A stretch of 11,178 bases of DNA, from contig JAXDLT010000070.1 in NCBI GenBank assembly GCA_034666465.1, positions 1-11,178 on the forward strand. The letters are read 5' to 3'. Below are positions 1 to 6,188 of this stretch, in pieces (within the stretch, counting starts at the first letter, position 1; each line of letters opens with the position of its first letter). The translations under genes and the position numbers were made by a program. Origin of the DNA: CF-96 sp028287605. Lineage in GTDB: Bacteria > Chloroflexota > Dormibacteria > Aeolococcales > Aeolococcaceae. The notes under the pieces were generated by a model. It was given only the letters and a program-made list of their open reading frames with translations. It made no database searches and had not been told where the DNA came from.

Positions 1-1383
1 CCACCACGACGGCCCCCGGGTCATCGTCCACACGCAGAAGAGCAGCGCGGGGATCGCCGGCCACCACACCGCGGGATTGCCCATGTCGGTGATCCAGGCG
101 GTCTGCGGGTTGCCCCCCGGGGTGACGTGACGGGTGTAGTCCGCGTAGAAGAGCACCGGGTGGGCCATCACCGGCCAGGTGTACCAGCGCGACGCGTAGG
201 GGTGCGGCCGGCACTCGATGTCGTGGTAGTTGAGGCTGGCCTTCATCTGCCCGGCGATGTTGCCGATGGCCGCGGGGATGCTGGGAAGGGCGTGCCCCGC
301 GACCCTGACCGGGCTGCCGTCGGCGTGGCGCACCAGGGGCACGTCCTGGTGGTCGTCCTTGGGATTGGGGCCGTCGCGCAGCCCGCCCTTGGGGTCGCAG
401 GCGACGAAGTGGTAGACGGTGTCGTGGGGGATGGTGAGGTAGCGCGAGTAGCTGGCGGCGAAGATCGAGCCGGCGAGCAGCAGCGCGGCGGCGTAGTGGA
501 GGGCGGCGCGCCGCCCCGCGGCGTCCCGCCACATCCGCGCCTCGCCCTGGCCGGGGCCGGCGACCCCGCGCAGCGCCGGCACCAGGCGCACCGCCACCGG
601 TTCGAGGAAGCGGCCGAGGATCAGCGCCGCCGCCACCAGCGCCGGGGCCAGGGCGGTGAGCTTGGCGGCGAAGGCGAGGCCGGTGACCGCCGCCAGCGCG
701 TAGAGCGTCGCCCGCCACTGGGTGCGGGTGCGCGACTGCCAGTGGAGCAGGAAGGCGTAGGTGATGGCGACGGCGAGCAGGATGGCGATGATGTCGATGA
801 CGCCGGTGCGCGACTCCACGAACGCCAGCCCGTCGAAGCCCACCATCACCGCCGCCGCCACCGCGAAGAAGCGCTCCCGCCGCAGCCGCCGCGCGATCAG
901 ATAGACGAGGCCCACCAGCAGGCTGCCGGCGATCGCGCAGCTCAGCCGCCACGACCACCCGCCGAAGCCCAGCGCGGCGATCGGCGGCGCCATCAGCAGC
1001 TTGGCGAGCGGCGGCTCGGGGTCGAAGTAGTCGACGGTGGGCTGGTGCAGGTCCTTGGCGGCGTCGACCGGGAAGTACACCTCGTCGAAGACGAAGCCGC
1101 AGTGCCGCTGCGGCGGGGCCTTCCCCACCGTGATGTTCCCGTGCGCGTCGACCGGGACGTCGTCGACGCAGCCGTCGTTGTTGTACGGGGAGGAGAGGCC
1201 GTAGGCGGTCACCGGGGCGCCGCCCAGGGGATGGCTGAGGACGTCGGGGAAGACCGGGCTGGCGGCGCGCAGCACGAACGCGGTCACCACCAGCACGAGC
1301 AGCCAGACCACGTCGACCCGGTCGAGGTCGAGGAACGCCCGCGCTCCCGCCCGGGGCACGCTCCCGCTCGCCCGCGGCCTCAC
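1..1383 (-). CDS. Protein O-mannosyltransferase (PMT, GT39 family), C-terminus cut by window edge
   Basis: Reading this strand gives 461 open codons to the window edge. The enzyme family transfers mannose from a polyprenyl-phosphate mannose to Ser/Thr of proteins crossing the membrane. An N-terminal membrane helix (about residues 25-40) is followed by an external loop with the PMT acidic motif FDE (99-101) and DPEPPLAKLL (121-130), which match the catalytic loop of PMTs. Several hydrophobic segments follow (about 145-165, 173-215, 225-258, 295-312). Then come the C-terminal PMT signatures HPYASRWYTWP (394-404) and GNPAVWW (435-441). Bacterial members are usually somewhat over 500 residues, so the last membrane helices probably lie outside the window. 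The GTG start overlaps the stop of the upstream gene by four bases (1380-1383), so the two should be co-transcribed and translationally coupled. No better start is visible. The family call is firm; the acceptor proteins are unknown. Confidence 0.87.
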   Translation of the reverse strand, partial: MRPRASGSVPRAGARAFLDLDRVDVVWLLVLVVTAFVLRAASPVFPDVLSHPLGGAPVTAYGLSSPYNNDGCVDDVPVDAHGNITVGKAPPQRHCGFVFDEVYFPVDAAKDLHQPTVDYFDPEPPLAKLLMAPPIAALGFGGWSWRLSCAIAGSLLVGLVYLIARRLRRERFFAVAAAVMVGFDGLAFVESRTGVIDIIAILLAVAITYAFLLHWQSRTRTQWRATLYALAAVTGLAFAAKLTALAPALVAAALILGRFLEPVAVRLVPALRGVAGPGQGEARMWRDAAGRRAALHYAAALLLAGSIFAASYSRYLTIPHDTVYHFVACDPKGGLRDGPNPKDDHQDVPLVRHADGSPVRVAGHALPSIPAAIGNIAGQMKASLNYHDIECRPHPYASRWYTWPVMAHPVLFYADYTRHVTPGGNPQTAWITDMGNPAVWWPAIPALLFCVWTMTRGPSWW

Positions 1384-1961
1384 CGGCGGCGCCTCCGGCG
1401 AGCCGCCGGCGGCGGCGGGTCGGGCCGGGGCATCGCCTCCTCGATCTCCCGCAGCAGGCCCTCGACGTCCACCACCGGCACCACCAGGTCGTTCTCGAAG
1501 AGGAACTGGCGGCCGAGCAGGCGGCGCAGCTTCACCAGCTGCTCGGCGGGGGTGTCGAGCCGCAGGGTGAGCGCCTCGGTCTCCAGCCAGCGCGCCACCG
1601 GCCGGGGGAGCACGCGGCGGCGCTCCGGCTTGTTGGCGGTGGCCGACACCCGGGCGACCCGCGCGCGGCGCACCTCGGCGAGGGGGATGCGCTGGCTCAT
1701 GCCGGTGCGGCGGATCACCAGGTCCTCGCCCTCGACGGCGAGCGAGCTGTAGCGCTGGCGGAGCCAGAAGTTGAAGGCGAAGCCGTAGAAGGCGGCCCCG
1801 AGGAAGCTCAGCGGGGCGGTGCCGCCCGTGCCCTTCCCGTGCTGGAGGAGCGGTTCCAGCAGGGTGGCGAGCAGGCAGGCCGTGGCGAACAGCAGCAGCG
1901 GCAGGCGGAACCGCCGCCACCGGTCGACGTCGTACAGGATGGCGTGGCGACGGATCTGCAT
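1380..1961 (-). CDS. Small membrane protein with predicted PH-like domain, unknown function
   Basis: This 193-residue protein has two hydrophobic segments (about 19-39 and 50-67). A soluble stretch follows, starting YSSLAVEGEDLVIRRTG, that reads like the beta-strand core of bacterial PH (bPH/YdbT-type) domains. That assignment is an inference from the pattern two membrane helices, then strands, then an amphipathic C-terminal helix (about 168-176). The C-terminus is Pro- and Arg-rich (PDPPPPAARRRRRR). The protein was not recognised by name. The start ATG has no Shine-Dalgarno sequence. A TAnnnT box (TATCCT, complement of 1976-1981) lies about 15 bases upstream, so the message could be nearly leaderless, although no good -35 is seen. 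The stop overlaps the GTG of the mannosyltransferase gene, so a role linked to that enzyme or to the same membrane process is plausible but unproven. Confidence 0.8.
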   Translation of the reverse strand: MQIRRHAILYDVDRWRRFRLPLLLFATACLLATLLEPLLQHGKGTGGTAPLSFLGAAFYGFAFNFWLRQRYSSLAVEGEDLVIRRTGMSQRIPLAEVRRARVARVSATANKPERRRVLPRPVARWLETEALTLRLDTPAEQLVKLRRLLGRQFLFENDLVVPVVDVEGLLREIEEAMPRPDPPPPAARRRRRR

Positions 1962-2091
1962 GGCTGGGCGGCGCGAGGATACCTGCCCAGCCCATCGTGC
2001 AGCGTCGTCGTGGGGTCGTCACGCCGCCTTCACATGTCCTCACCGGAACTGAACAGGCCTCGACCGGGACCGGCGGTATCGTGGGCTCACC

Positions 2092-2167
2092 GAGCGGGAC
2101 GACCGCTCCTGAACTCGAAGCTCATTCCCTTCCTTGGAAAGGCCGGGGCCCCAAGCCCCGGCCTTTT
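2092..2167 (+). ncRNA. Possible small RNA ending in the 2138-2167 terminator
   Basis: The stretch from 1962 to 2234 has no convincing gene, yet it contains a strong rho-independent terminator on this strand. Upstream is a second hairpin, GAGCGG (2092-2097) pairing with CCGCTC (2103-2108) around a five-base loop. A TAnnnT box, TATCGT, sits at 2077-2082. A transcript from about 2089 to 2167 would be a two-hairpin RNA of about 80 bases. No good -35 was found and no known RNA family was recognised. The terminator could instead simply stop read-through towards the promoter at 2235. Confidence 0.25.
2138..2167 (+). terminator. Intrinsic terminator, 12-bp GC-rich stem
   Basis: AAAGGCCGGGGC (2138-2149) pairs perfectly with GCCCCGGCCTTT (2155-2166) around the loop CCCAA. 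It runs into a short T tract (TTTTCATATT) on the plus strand. The opposite strand has a weaker T tract. No protein gene on the plus strand ends just before it, so its owner is unknown. Confidence 0.75.
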
Positions 2168-2234
2168 CATATTCCCCCCCGGCCACCGGAGCCGCTCATC
2201 CGCTCGCAAAGGAGGGCGCTGCGAACTCGGTGGC

Positions 2235-2264
2235 TTGACAGGGCGCGACCGTGTGGAATAGGGT
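2235..2264 (+). promoter_or_regulatory. Housekeeping-type promoter for the 2352 gene
   Basis: A perfect -35 box TTGACA (2235-2240) is followed by 18 bases and the -10 box TAGGGT (2259-2264), which keeps the key T, A and final T of TATAAT. Transcription would start near 2271, giving a leader of about 80 bases before the ATG at 2352. This is the clearest promoter in the window. Confidence 0.7.
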
Positions 2265-2277
2265 CGGTGCCATAACA

Positions 2278-2322
2278 CCTGTTACTGCGGATATCACTTA
2301 TCGCGTCATACGCAGTGACAGG
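2278..2322 (+). promoter_or_regulatory. Long hairpin in the 5' leader of the 2352 gene
   Basis: CCTGTTACTGCG (2278-2289) pairs with CGCAGTGACAGG (2311-2322) over 12 positions, with one U-G pair. It encloses a 21-base, comparatively AT-rich loop. It begins about seven bases after the predicted transcription start and ends 15 bases before the ribosome binding site. It could stabilise the RNA, act as a thermosensor or protein-binding leader, or be a DNA operator just downstream of the promoter. It matches no riboswitch class that I recognise. Confidence 0.55.
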
Positions 2323-2351
2323 GCCCGCTTTTCGACCGGAGGTCCCAAAGG

Positions 2352-2711
2352 ATGGGCGACGAGAACAAGGACATGAACACCGCGGCCGACCCCGCGCATC
2401 CTCAGTCGACGGGTCGCGTGGGCGGCAAGGGCGGCATCTCCACGGCGGCGGAGGGTGAGAGCCGGATGCCGGAGACCCCCTTCGACAGCGTCACCCACGA
2501 GGGTGAGGACGTCCAGGCGAACCTCGAGCACGGCACCCACAAGGAAGGCGTCCGCAAGGCCGAGGAGATGGGCCAGGACGAGGAGCACGAGAGCATGGGC
2601 ACCACCGGTGCCGGCCGTCCGGCCGGGCGTCAGGGCCCAGGGTCGAACCGGCCCACCGACTCCGGCGCGGCGCAGGGCGACCAGCCCGGCGCCGGCCAGA
2701 CCAACGTCTGA
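2352..2711 (+). CDS. Highly hydrophilic, apparently disordered small protein (stress-type), unknown function
   Basis: The 119 residues contain no Cys, Trp or Tyr, no hydrophobic segment and no signal peptide. Gly, Glu, Asp, Thr, Ala and Gln dominate. Segments such as TGRVGGKGGIST (20-31), THEGEDVQANLEHGTHKEGV (48-67) and a Gly/Pro/Gln-rich C-terminal third suggest intrinsic disorder. This composition is typical of LEA-like and general stress proteins, but I recognise no named family. The gene is monocistronic. It has a strong TTGACA/TAGGGT promoter, a leader hairpin, a strong ribosome binding site GGAGGT (2338-2343) eight bases before the ATG, and a terminator right after the stop. This layout suggests abundant or regulated expression. 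The coding call rests on these signals and on the absence of a better alternative on the other strand. A cytoplasmic protectant or nucleic-acid-associated role is only an inference. Confidence 0.82.
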   Translation: MGDENKDMNTAADPAHPQSTGRVGGKGGISTAAEGESRMPETPFDSVTHEGEDVQANLEHGTHKEGVRKAEEMGQDEEHESMGTTGAGRPAGRQGPGSNRPTDSGAAQGDQPGAGQTNV

Positions 2712-2725
2712 TCCAGGCAGCCATG

Positions 2726-2758
2726 AGGGAGCCCGCCCCACCGTGGGGCGGGCTCTCT
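2726..2758. terminator. Bidirectional terminator between convergent genes
   Basis: The stem AGGGAGCCCGCCCCA (2726-2740) pairs with TGGGGCGGGCTCTCT (2744-2758) over 15 positions with one G-U pair, around the loop CCG. It lies in the 52-base gap between the stop of the 2352 gene and the stop of glpK, so it can serve both. T tracts are short on either side, as is common in GC-rich genomes. Confidence 0.75.
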
Positions 2759-2763
2759 TCGCG

Positions 2764-4242
2764 TCAGGAGCCGCTGCGCACCCGGCGAACCGCGTCCTGC
2801 CAGGCCGCGTACGCCTCCACCGGCCGGTGGCCCGCCCGGGCGGGCTCGAAGCGCCGGCCCGGACGCCAGGCCCGGGCCACCGCCCCGGGCCCGTCGAGAA
2901 GCCCGGCACCGACGGCGGCGAGCCAGGCGGCGCCGAGGGCGGTGGTCTCCGCGGTCGAGGTGCGGGCCACCGGGATGCCGAGCAGGTCGGCCTGGAGCTG
3001 GAGCAGGCCGTCCATCACGCTGGCGCCGCCGTCGACCCGCAGCTCGGCGAAGCTCGCCCCCGCCGCCTCCATGGCCTCGACGACGTCGCGGGTGCGCAGC
3101 GCCATCGACTCGACGACGGCGCGCACCACGTGGGCGCGGGTGACCCCGGCCGTGAGCCCGAGCAGGGCCCCGCGCGCGCCGCTGTCCCAGTAGGGTGCAC
3201 CGAGCCCGGCGAGGGCGGGCACGAAGTGGCAGCCGTTGCTGTTGGGCACGCTGTCGAAGAGCGGGCCGGCCTCGGAGGCCGCCTCGATGAGGCCCAGCCC
3301 GTCGCGGAGCCAGGTGAGCCCGCCGCCGGTGACGAAGATGCTCCCCTCGAGCGCGAAGCTGTCGTGGCCGTCGAGGCGCCAGGCCACCGTGGTCAGCAGC
3401 CCGTGGGCGGGCTCGGGAAGGCTCGTCCCGAGGTTGCAGAGCACGAAGCTGCCGGTGCCATAGGTGTTCTTGCTCATCCCCGGGGTGACGCAGGCCTGGC
3501 CGAAGAGCGCCGCCTGCTGGTCGCCGGCGATGCCGCGGATGGCGAGGCGCCGGCCGAGGAAGGCGTCGGGGTCGGTGTCACCGAAGTGGCCCGCCGAGTC
3601 GCACACCTCGGGGAGCATCGCCTCGGGCACCCCGAAGAGCTCGCAGAGGCGGGGGTCGAAGGCGCCGGCGCGGAGGTCCCAGAGCAGGGTGCGGCTGGCG
3701 TTCGACGGGTCGGTCGCGATCCGGCGGCCGCCGGTGAGGCGGGCCACCAGCCAGCCGTCGACGGTGGCGGCGCAGAGCTCTCCCCGCTCGGCGCGTGCGC
3801 GCAGCTCGGGGCGCTCGCGGAGCAGCCACTCCAGCTTGGTGGCGGTGAAGTACGGGTCGAGGAGCAGGCCGGTGCGGGCGCGCAGCTCCGGCTCCTCGCC
3901 GGCACGCCGGTGGGCGTCGCAGATCTCCGCGCTGCGCCGGCACTGCCAGACGATCGCCGGCGCCACCGGGCGCAGCGTCTCCCGCTCGAAGACCACCACG
4001 GTCTCCCGCTGGTTGGTGATGCCCAGCGCCGCGGGGTGCACCTCGCCGTCGAGCAGCTCGGAGCAGGCGCCGAGCACCGAGCTCCAGAGCGCCTCGGCGT
4101 CCTGCTCCACCCAGCCGGGACGCGGGTAGGCGACCGGCACCTCCCGGTAGGCGCGGCGGTGGACGGTGCCGTCCAGCCCCACCAGCAGCGCGGTGGTGCC
4201 GGTGGTGCCCTGGTCGACGGCCAGGATGAGCGGCTCGACCAC
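2764..4242 (-). CDS. glpK: Glycerol kinase
   Basis: This enzyme phosphorylates glycerol with ATP to sn-glycerol 3-phosphate in the cytoplasm, for glycerol catabolism or lipid synthesis. The 492 residues match the usual length of about 500. It is an FGGY carbohydrate kinase with two ASKHA folds. DQGTTGTTALL (10-20) is the N-terminal phosphate loop. NQRE (77-80) supplies the Arg and Glu that bind glycerol, Tyr131 is another substrate contact, and GDQQAALFGQ (240-249) carries the catalytic Asp241. These sit four residues before E. coli Arg83, Glu84, Tyr135 and Asp245. KNTYGTGSF (258-266) and GGGLTWLRD (306-314) follow. The GTG start shares one base with the TAG stop of the upstream crotonase-family gene, so translation is probably coupled. 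It is the last gene of the mtnP-crotonase-glpK unit and ends at the 2726-2758 terminator. No glpF or glpD is visible nearby. Confidence 0.96.
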   Translation of the reverse strand: MVEPLILAVDQGTTGTTALLVGLDGTVHRRAYREVPVAYPRPGWVEQDAEALWSSVLGACSELLDGEVHPAALGITNQRETVVVFERETLRPVAPAIVWQCRRSAEICDAHRRAGEEPELRARTGLLLDPYFTATKLEWLLRERPELRARAERGELCAATVDGWLVARLTGGRRIATDPSNASRTLLWDLRAGAFDPRLCELFGVPEAMLPEVCDSAGHFGDTDPDAFLGRRLAIRGIAGDQQAALFGQACVTPGMSKNTYGTGSFVLCNLGTSLPEPAHGLLTTVAWRLDGHDSFALEGSIFVTGGGLTWLRDGLGLIEAASEAGPLFDSVPNSNGCHFVPALAGLGAPYWDSGARGALLGLTAGVTRAHVVRAVVESMALRTRDVVEAMEAAGASFAELRVDGGASVMDGLLQLQADLLGIPVARTSTAETTALGAAWLAAVGAGLLDGPGAVARAWRPGRRFEPARAGHRPVEAYAAWQDAVRRVRSGS

Positions 4243-5039
4243 TACTCGCCGGCGAAGCGGGGGGGGCGGCGCTCCATCTGGGCGGCCAGCCCCTCGCGGA
4301 AGTCGCGGCTGCCCAGCAGGGTGCCGAGGTTGGCCGCGAGGGCGCTGCGCTGCCCCTCCTCGACGTCGGCGCCGGCGGGGTCGGCCAGCAGCAGCGGCTT
4401 GAGATGGGCGATCGCCAGCGGCGGGGTGGCCGCGCAGCGAGCGGTCCAGCGCTCGGCCGCCTCGTCGAGGCCGGCGCGGGGCACCACCTCGTTGACCACC
4501 CCCCAGCGCTCCAGGGTGGCCGCGGGGACGCGCTCGGCGAAGAAGAGCATCTCCTTGGCCCGGGCCATGCCCACCTCCCGCAGCAGCCGGGGGATGTGCC
4601 CGAGGTCCGGGAGGAAGGCGTAGCGCATCTCCATCATCACGAAGAAGGCGTCATCGGCGGCGACGCGGAGGTCGCAGGCGAGCATCAGGGCGAGACCGCC
4701 GCCGACGCAGGCGCCCTGGACCACCGCGAGGGTGGGCACCGGGCAGCTGTCGATGGCGTCGACGGTGCTCTGCAGGGTGCCCGCGTCGATGTCCGCCCGG
4801 TTGCCGTTGCTCCCGCTCGCCACCTGCGCGAGCAGCCCGCGGTCGAGCCCGGAGCAGAAGCTGTCGCCCTCGCCGCGGAGCACCACCGAGCGCACCCCCG
4901 GCCGGCGGGCGCGCTCGCCGAAGGCCTCGCCCAGCACCTGCCAGGCCTCCAGGTCGAGCGGGTTGCGCTTCTCGGGACGGCTCAGGGTGACGGTGAGCAC
5001 CCCGCGGTCGTCGAGCTCCGTGCGGGCCGAGGCGGTCAT
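4242..5039 (-). CDS. Enoyl-CoA hydratase/isomerase (crotonase) family protein
   Basis: This 265-residue, single-domain crotonase would act on an acyl-CoA. The oxyanion hole is visible in FCSGLD (61-66) and in ACVGGGLAL (110-118). Aligned with rat mitochondrial enoyl-CoA hydratase, the catalytic Glu144 position is Ala117, while the Glu164 position is retained as Glu137 (in FVMMEM). A single Glu at that place fits isomerases and other crotonases better than a classical hydratase, so the exact reaction is open. I chose the ATG at 5039 because GGAGG (complement of 5048-5052) lies eight bases before it and the conserved fold begins there. A longer frame up to 5195 would run into mtnP. It starts 31 bases after mtnP ends and shares one base with glpK, so it is the middle gene of the operon. 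No other beta-oxidation gene is nearby. Confidence 0.9.
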   Translation of the reverse strand: MTASARTELDDRGVLTVTLSRPEKRNPLDLEAWQVLGEAFGERARRPGVRSVVLRGEGDSFCSGLDRGLLAQVASGSNGNRADIDAGTLQSTVDAIDSCPVPTLAVVQGACVGGGLALMLACDLRVAADDAFFVMMEMRYAFLPDLGHIPRLLREVGMARAKEMLFFAERVPAATLERWGVVNEVVPRAGLDEAAERWTARCAATPPLAIAHLKPLLLADPAGADVEEGQRSALAANLGTLLGSRDFREGLAAQMERRPPRFAGE

Positions 5040-5070
5040 CGAAGGATCCTCCGGGTGCGGCTGACGGCCC

Positions 5071-5883
5071 TCATGCGTGGCCCAGCGGCCGGGGCCGGCC
5101 CGCGGCGCAGTCGCAGCCGCGCCGGGCGGGCAGGCGCGCCAGCAGCCCGCGGAGCGCGGCGCGCATGCGCTCCGTGTTCTGGCTGAAGACGGCAAAAACC
5201 TCCTCCTGGGTGACCGGCCGCACCTCGGCGGAGCCCTCCAGGCCGCAGTCGTAGTCGGTGACGAGCGACAGGTTCAGGTAGCACATGCCCAGCTCGCGAG
5301 CGAGCACCACCTCGGGGTACTGGGTCATGTTGATGACGTTCCAGCCGGCGGCGGCATAGTGGCTCGACTCGGCGCGGGTGCTGAAGCGCGGCCCGTTGAT
5401 CACCACCACGGTGCCGCCCTCGTGCACCCCGAGTCCCGCCTCACGCGCCGCCGCCGCCGCCAGGGGACGGAGCTCGGCGCAGTAGGGGTCGGCGGCGCTG
5501 AGGTGGGCGACCTCGGGGCCGTCGAAGAAGGTGTCGGCGCGGCCGCTGGTGCGATCGACCATCTGGTCGCAGATCACCACCTCGCCGGGAGCGTGCTCGG
5601 GACGGAGGCTGCCCACCGCGCACGGCGCGAGCACCCGCTCGACGCCGAGCTGGTGGAGCGCCCAGAGGTTGGCGCGGTAGTTGATGCGATGCGGCGGAAG
5701 GGTGTGCCGGACGCCGTGGCGCGCGACGAACGCGACCCGGTGGCCGCCGAGATCGGCGACGGCGAGACCGTCGCTGGGCGGTCCGTACGGAGTCTCGAGC
5801 TCGAGCATCTCGGCGCCGTCGAGGAAGCGATAGAGACCCGATCCGCCGATGACGCCGATGTCCGCGATCCGCTGCTCGCTCAT
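5071..5883 (-). CDS. mtnP: S-methyl-5'-thioadenosine phosphorylase (MTAP branch of PNP family)
   Basis: This enzyme cleaves methylthioadenosine with phosphate to adenine and 5-methylthioribose 1-phosphate, the first step of the phosphorolytic methionine salvage route. The 270 residues are the family length. Visible signatures are the phosphate-binding GGSGL (13-17), RHG (56-58), HRINYRAN (65-72), DRTSGR (110-115), GPRFSTRAES (164-173), NMTQYPEV (185-192) and TDYD (209-212). The two Asp of TDYD match human MTAP Asp220/Asp222, which recognise the adenine base and favour MTAP over a 6-oxopurine phosphorylase. A C-terminal Cys-Asp-Cys (257-259) resembles the CXC motif of thermostable archaeal MTAP-II. 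The start is either ATG 5883 or ATG 5892; neither has a clear Shine-Dalgarno sequence. It heads the mtnP-crotonase-glpK unit. Its downstream pathway partner mtnA lies 2.7 kb away on the same strand, beyond the inserted paralogue pair. Confidence 0.92.
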   Translation of the reverse strand: MSEQRIADIGVIGGSGLYRFLDGAEMLELETPYGPPSDGLAVADLGGHRVAFVARHGVRHTLPPHRINYRANLWALHQLGVERVLAPCAVGSLRPEHAPGEVVICDQMVDRTSGRADTFFDGPEVAHLSAADPYCAELRPLAAAAAREAGLGVHEGGTVVVINGPRFSTRAESSHYAAAGWNVINMTQYPEVVLARELGMCYLNLSLVTDYDCGLEGSAEVRPVTQEEVFAVFSQNTERMRAALRGLLARLPARRGCDCAAGRPRPLGHA

Positions 5884-6001
5884 GCCGCGCATGGTGGCAC
5901 GTCGGCGGCGGTGGACGGCACGTCGCGGGTCGCCACGAACGCTTCCAAGGCCACAAAGGTCCGGTCTTCGAAGAATCTGTCCGCACGCGGCGAATCGTTG
6001 G

Positions 6002-6062
6002 TAGGATTGGCTCGGGCGAGAGGACGAGGTCTTGCGGGCCACCTCTCCCCGGTCAGGAAGGG
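6002..6062 (+). promoter_or_regulatory. Candidate promoter and leader of the first paralogue, shared with the second
   Basis: TAGGAT (6002-6007) is a plausible -10 box, with no clear -35. It belongs to a block that reappears before the second paralogue: AGGATT (6003 and 7456), then CTCTCC exactly 40 bases later (6043 and 7496), then the Shine-Dalgarno-like AGGAAGGG (6055 and 7503). The identical 40-base spacing suggests that the upstream regions were duplicated with the genes. In the second copy the -10 candidate reads CAGGAT, which is weaker. Confidence 0.35.
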
Positions 6063-6068
6063 AGGCCC

Positions 6069-6188
6069 ATGCGAGGCATTGTTCGCGGGCTCTTCACGCA
6101 CGGCTGCGCGAAGGGCTCGGTCGAGACGACGGCGTCTGCGGTCCGGTTGCTGCTGCCGGCCTCGCAGGCGCGCGGGTGGCGGCGGTGA
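6069..6188 (+). CDS. Possible 39-residue leader ORF upstream of the first paralogue
   Basis: An ATG seven bases after AGGAAGG (6055-6061) opens a 39-codon frame beginning MRGIVRGLFT. Its TGA (6186-6188) overlaps the GTG start of the next gene as GTGA. The following gene lacks a good ribosome binding site of its own, so translational coupling through this ORF would explain how it is translated. The peptide has no recognisable motif and one Cys. Because GTG followed by A always creates this overlap in the shifted frame, the arrangement could be chance. Confidence 0.3.
   Translation: MRGIVRGLFTHGCAKGSVETTASAVRLLLPASQARGWRR

Noticed and set aside
127..1752. Long plus-strand open frame rich in Arg, His, Gly and Val
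   Set aside because: It is the antisense of the mannosyltransferase and the PH-like gene, whose strand shows real motifs and membrane helices. The plus-strand product is a low-complexity shadow typical of GC-rich DNA.
2455..4623. 722-codon plus-strand frame
   Set aside because: It is antisense to glpK and overlaps the 2352 gene in another frame. glpK carries complete kinase motifs, so this frame is a shadow.
5880..6101. 73-codon minus-strand frame ending in ATGA overlap with the mtnP start
   Set aside because: The second half reads somewhat like protein, but there is no ribosome binding site and no family match. It overlaps the promoter and leader of the first paralogue, so it may just be the mtnP leader region.
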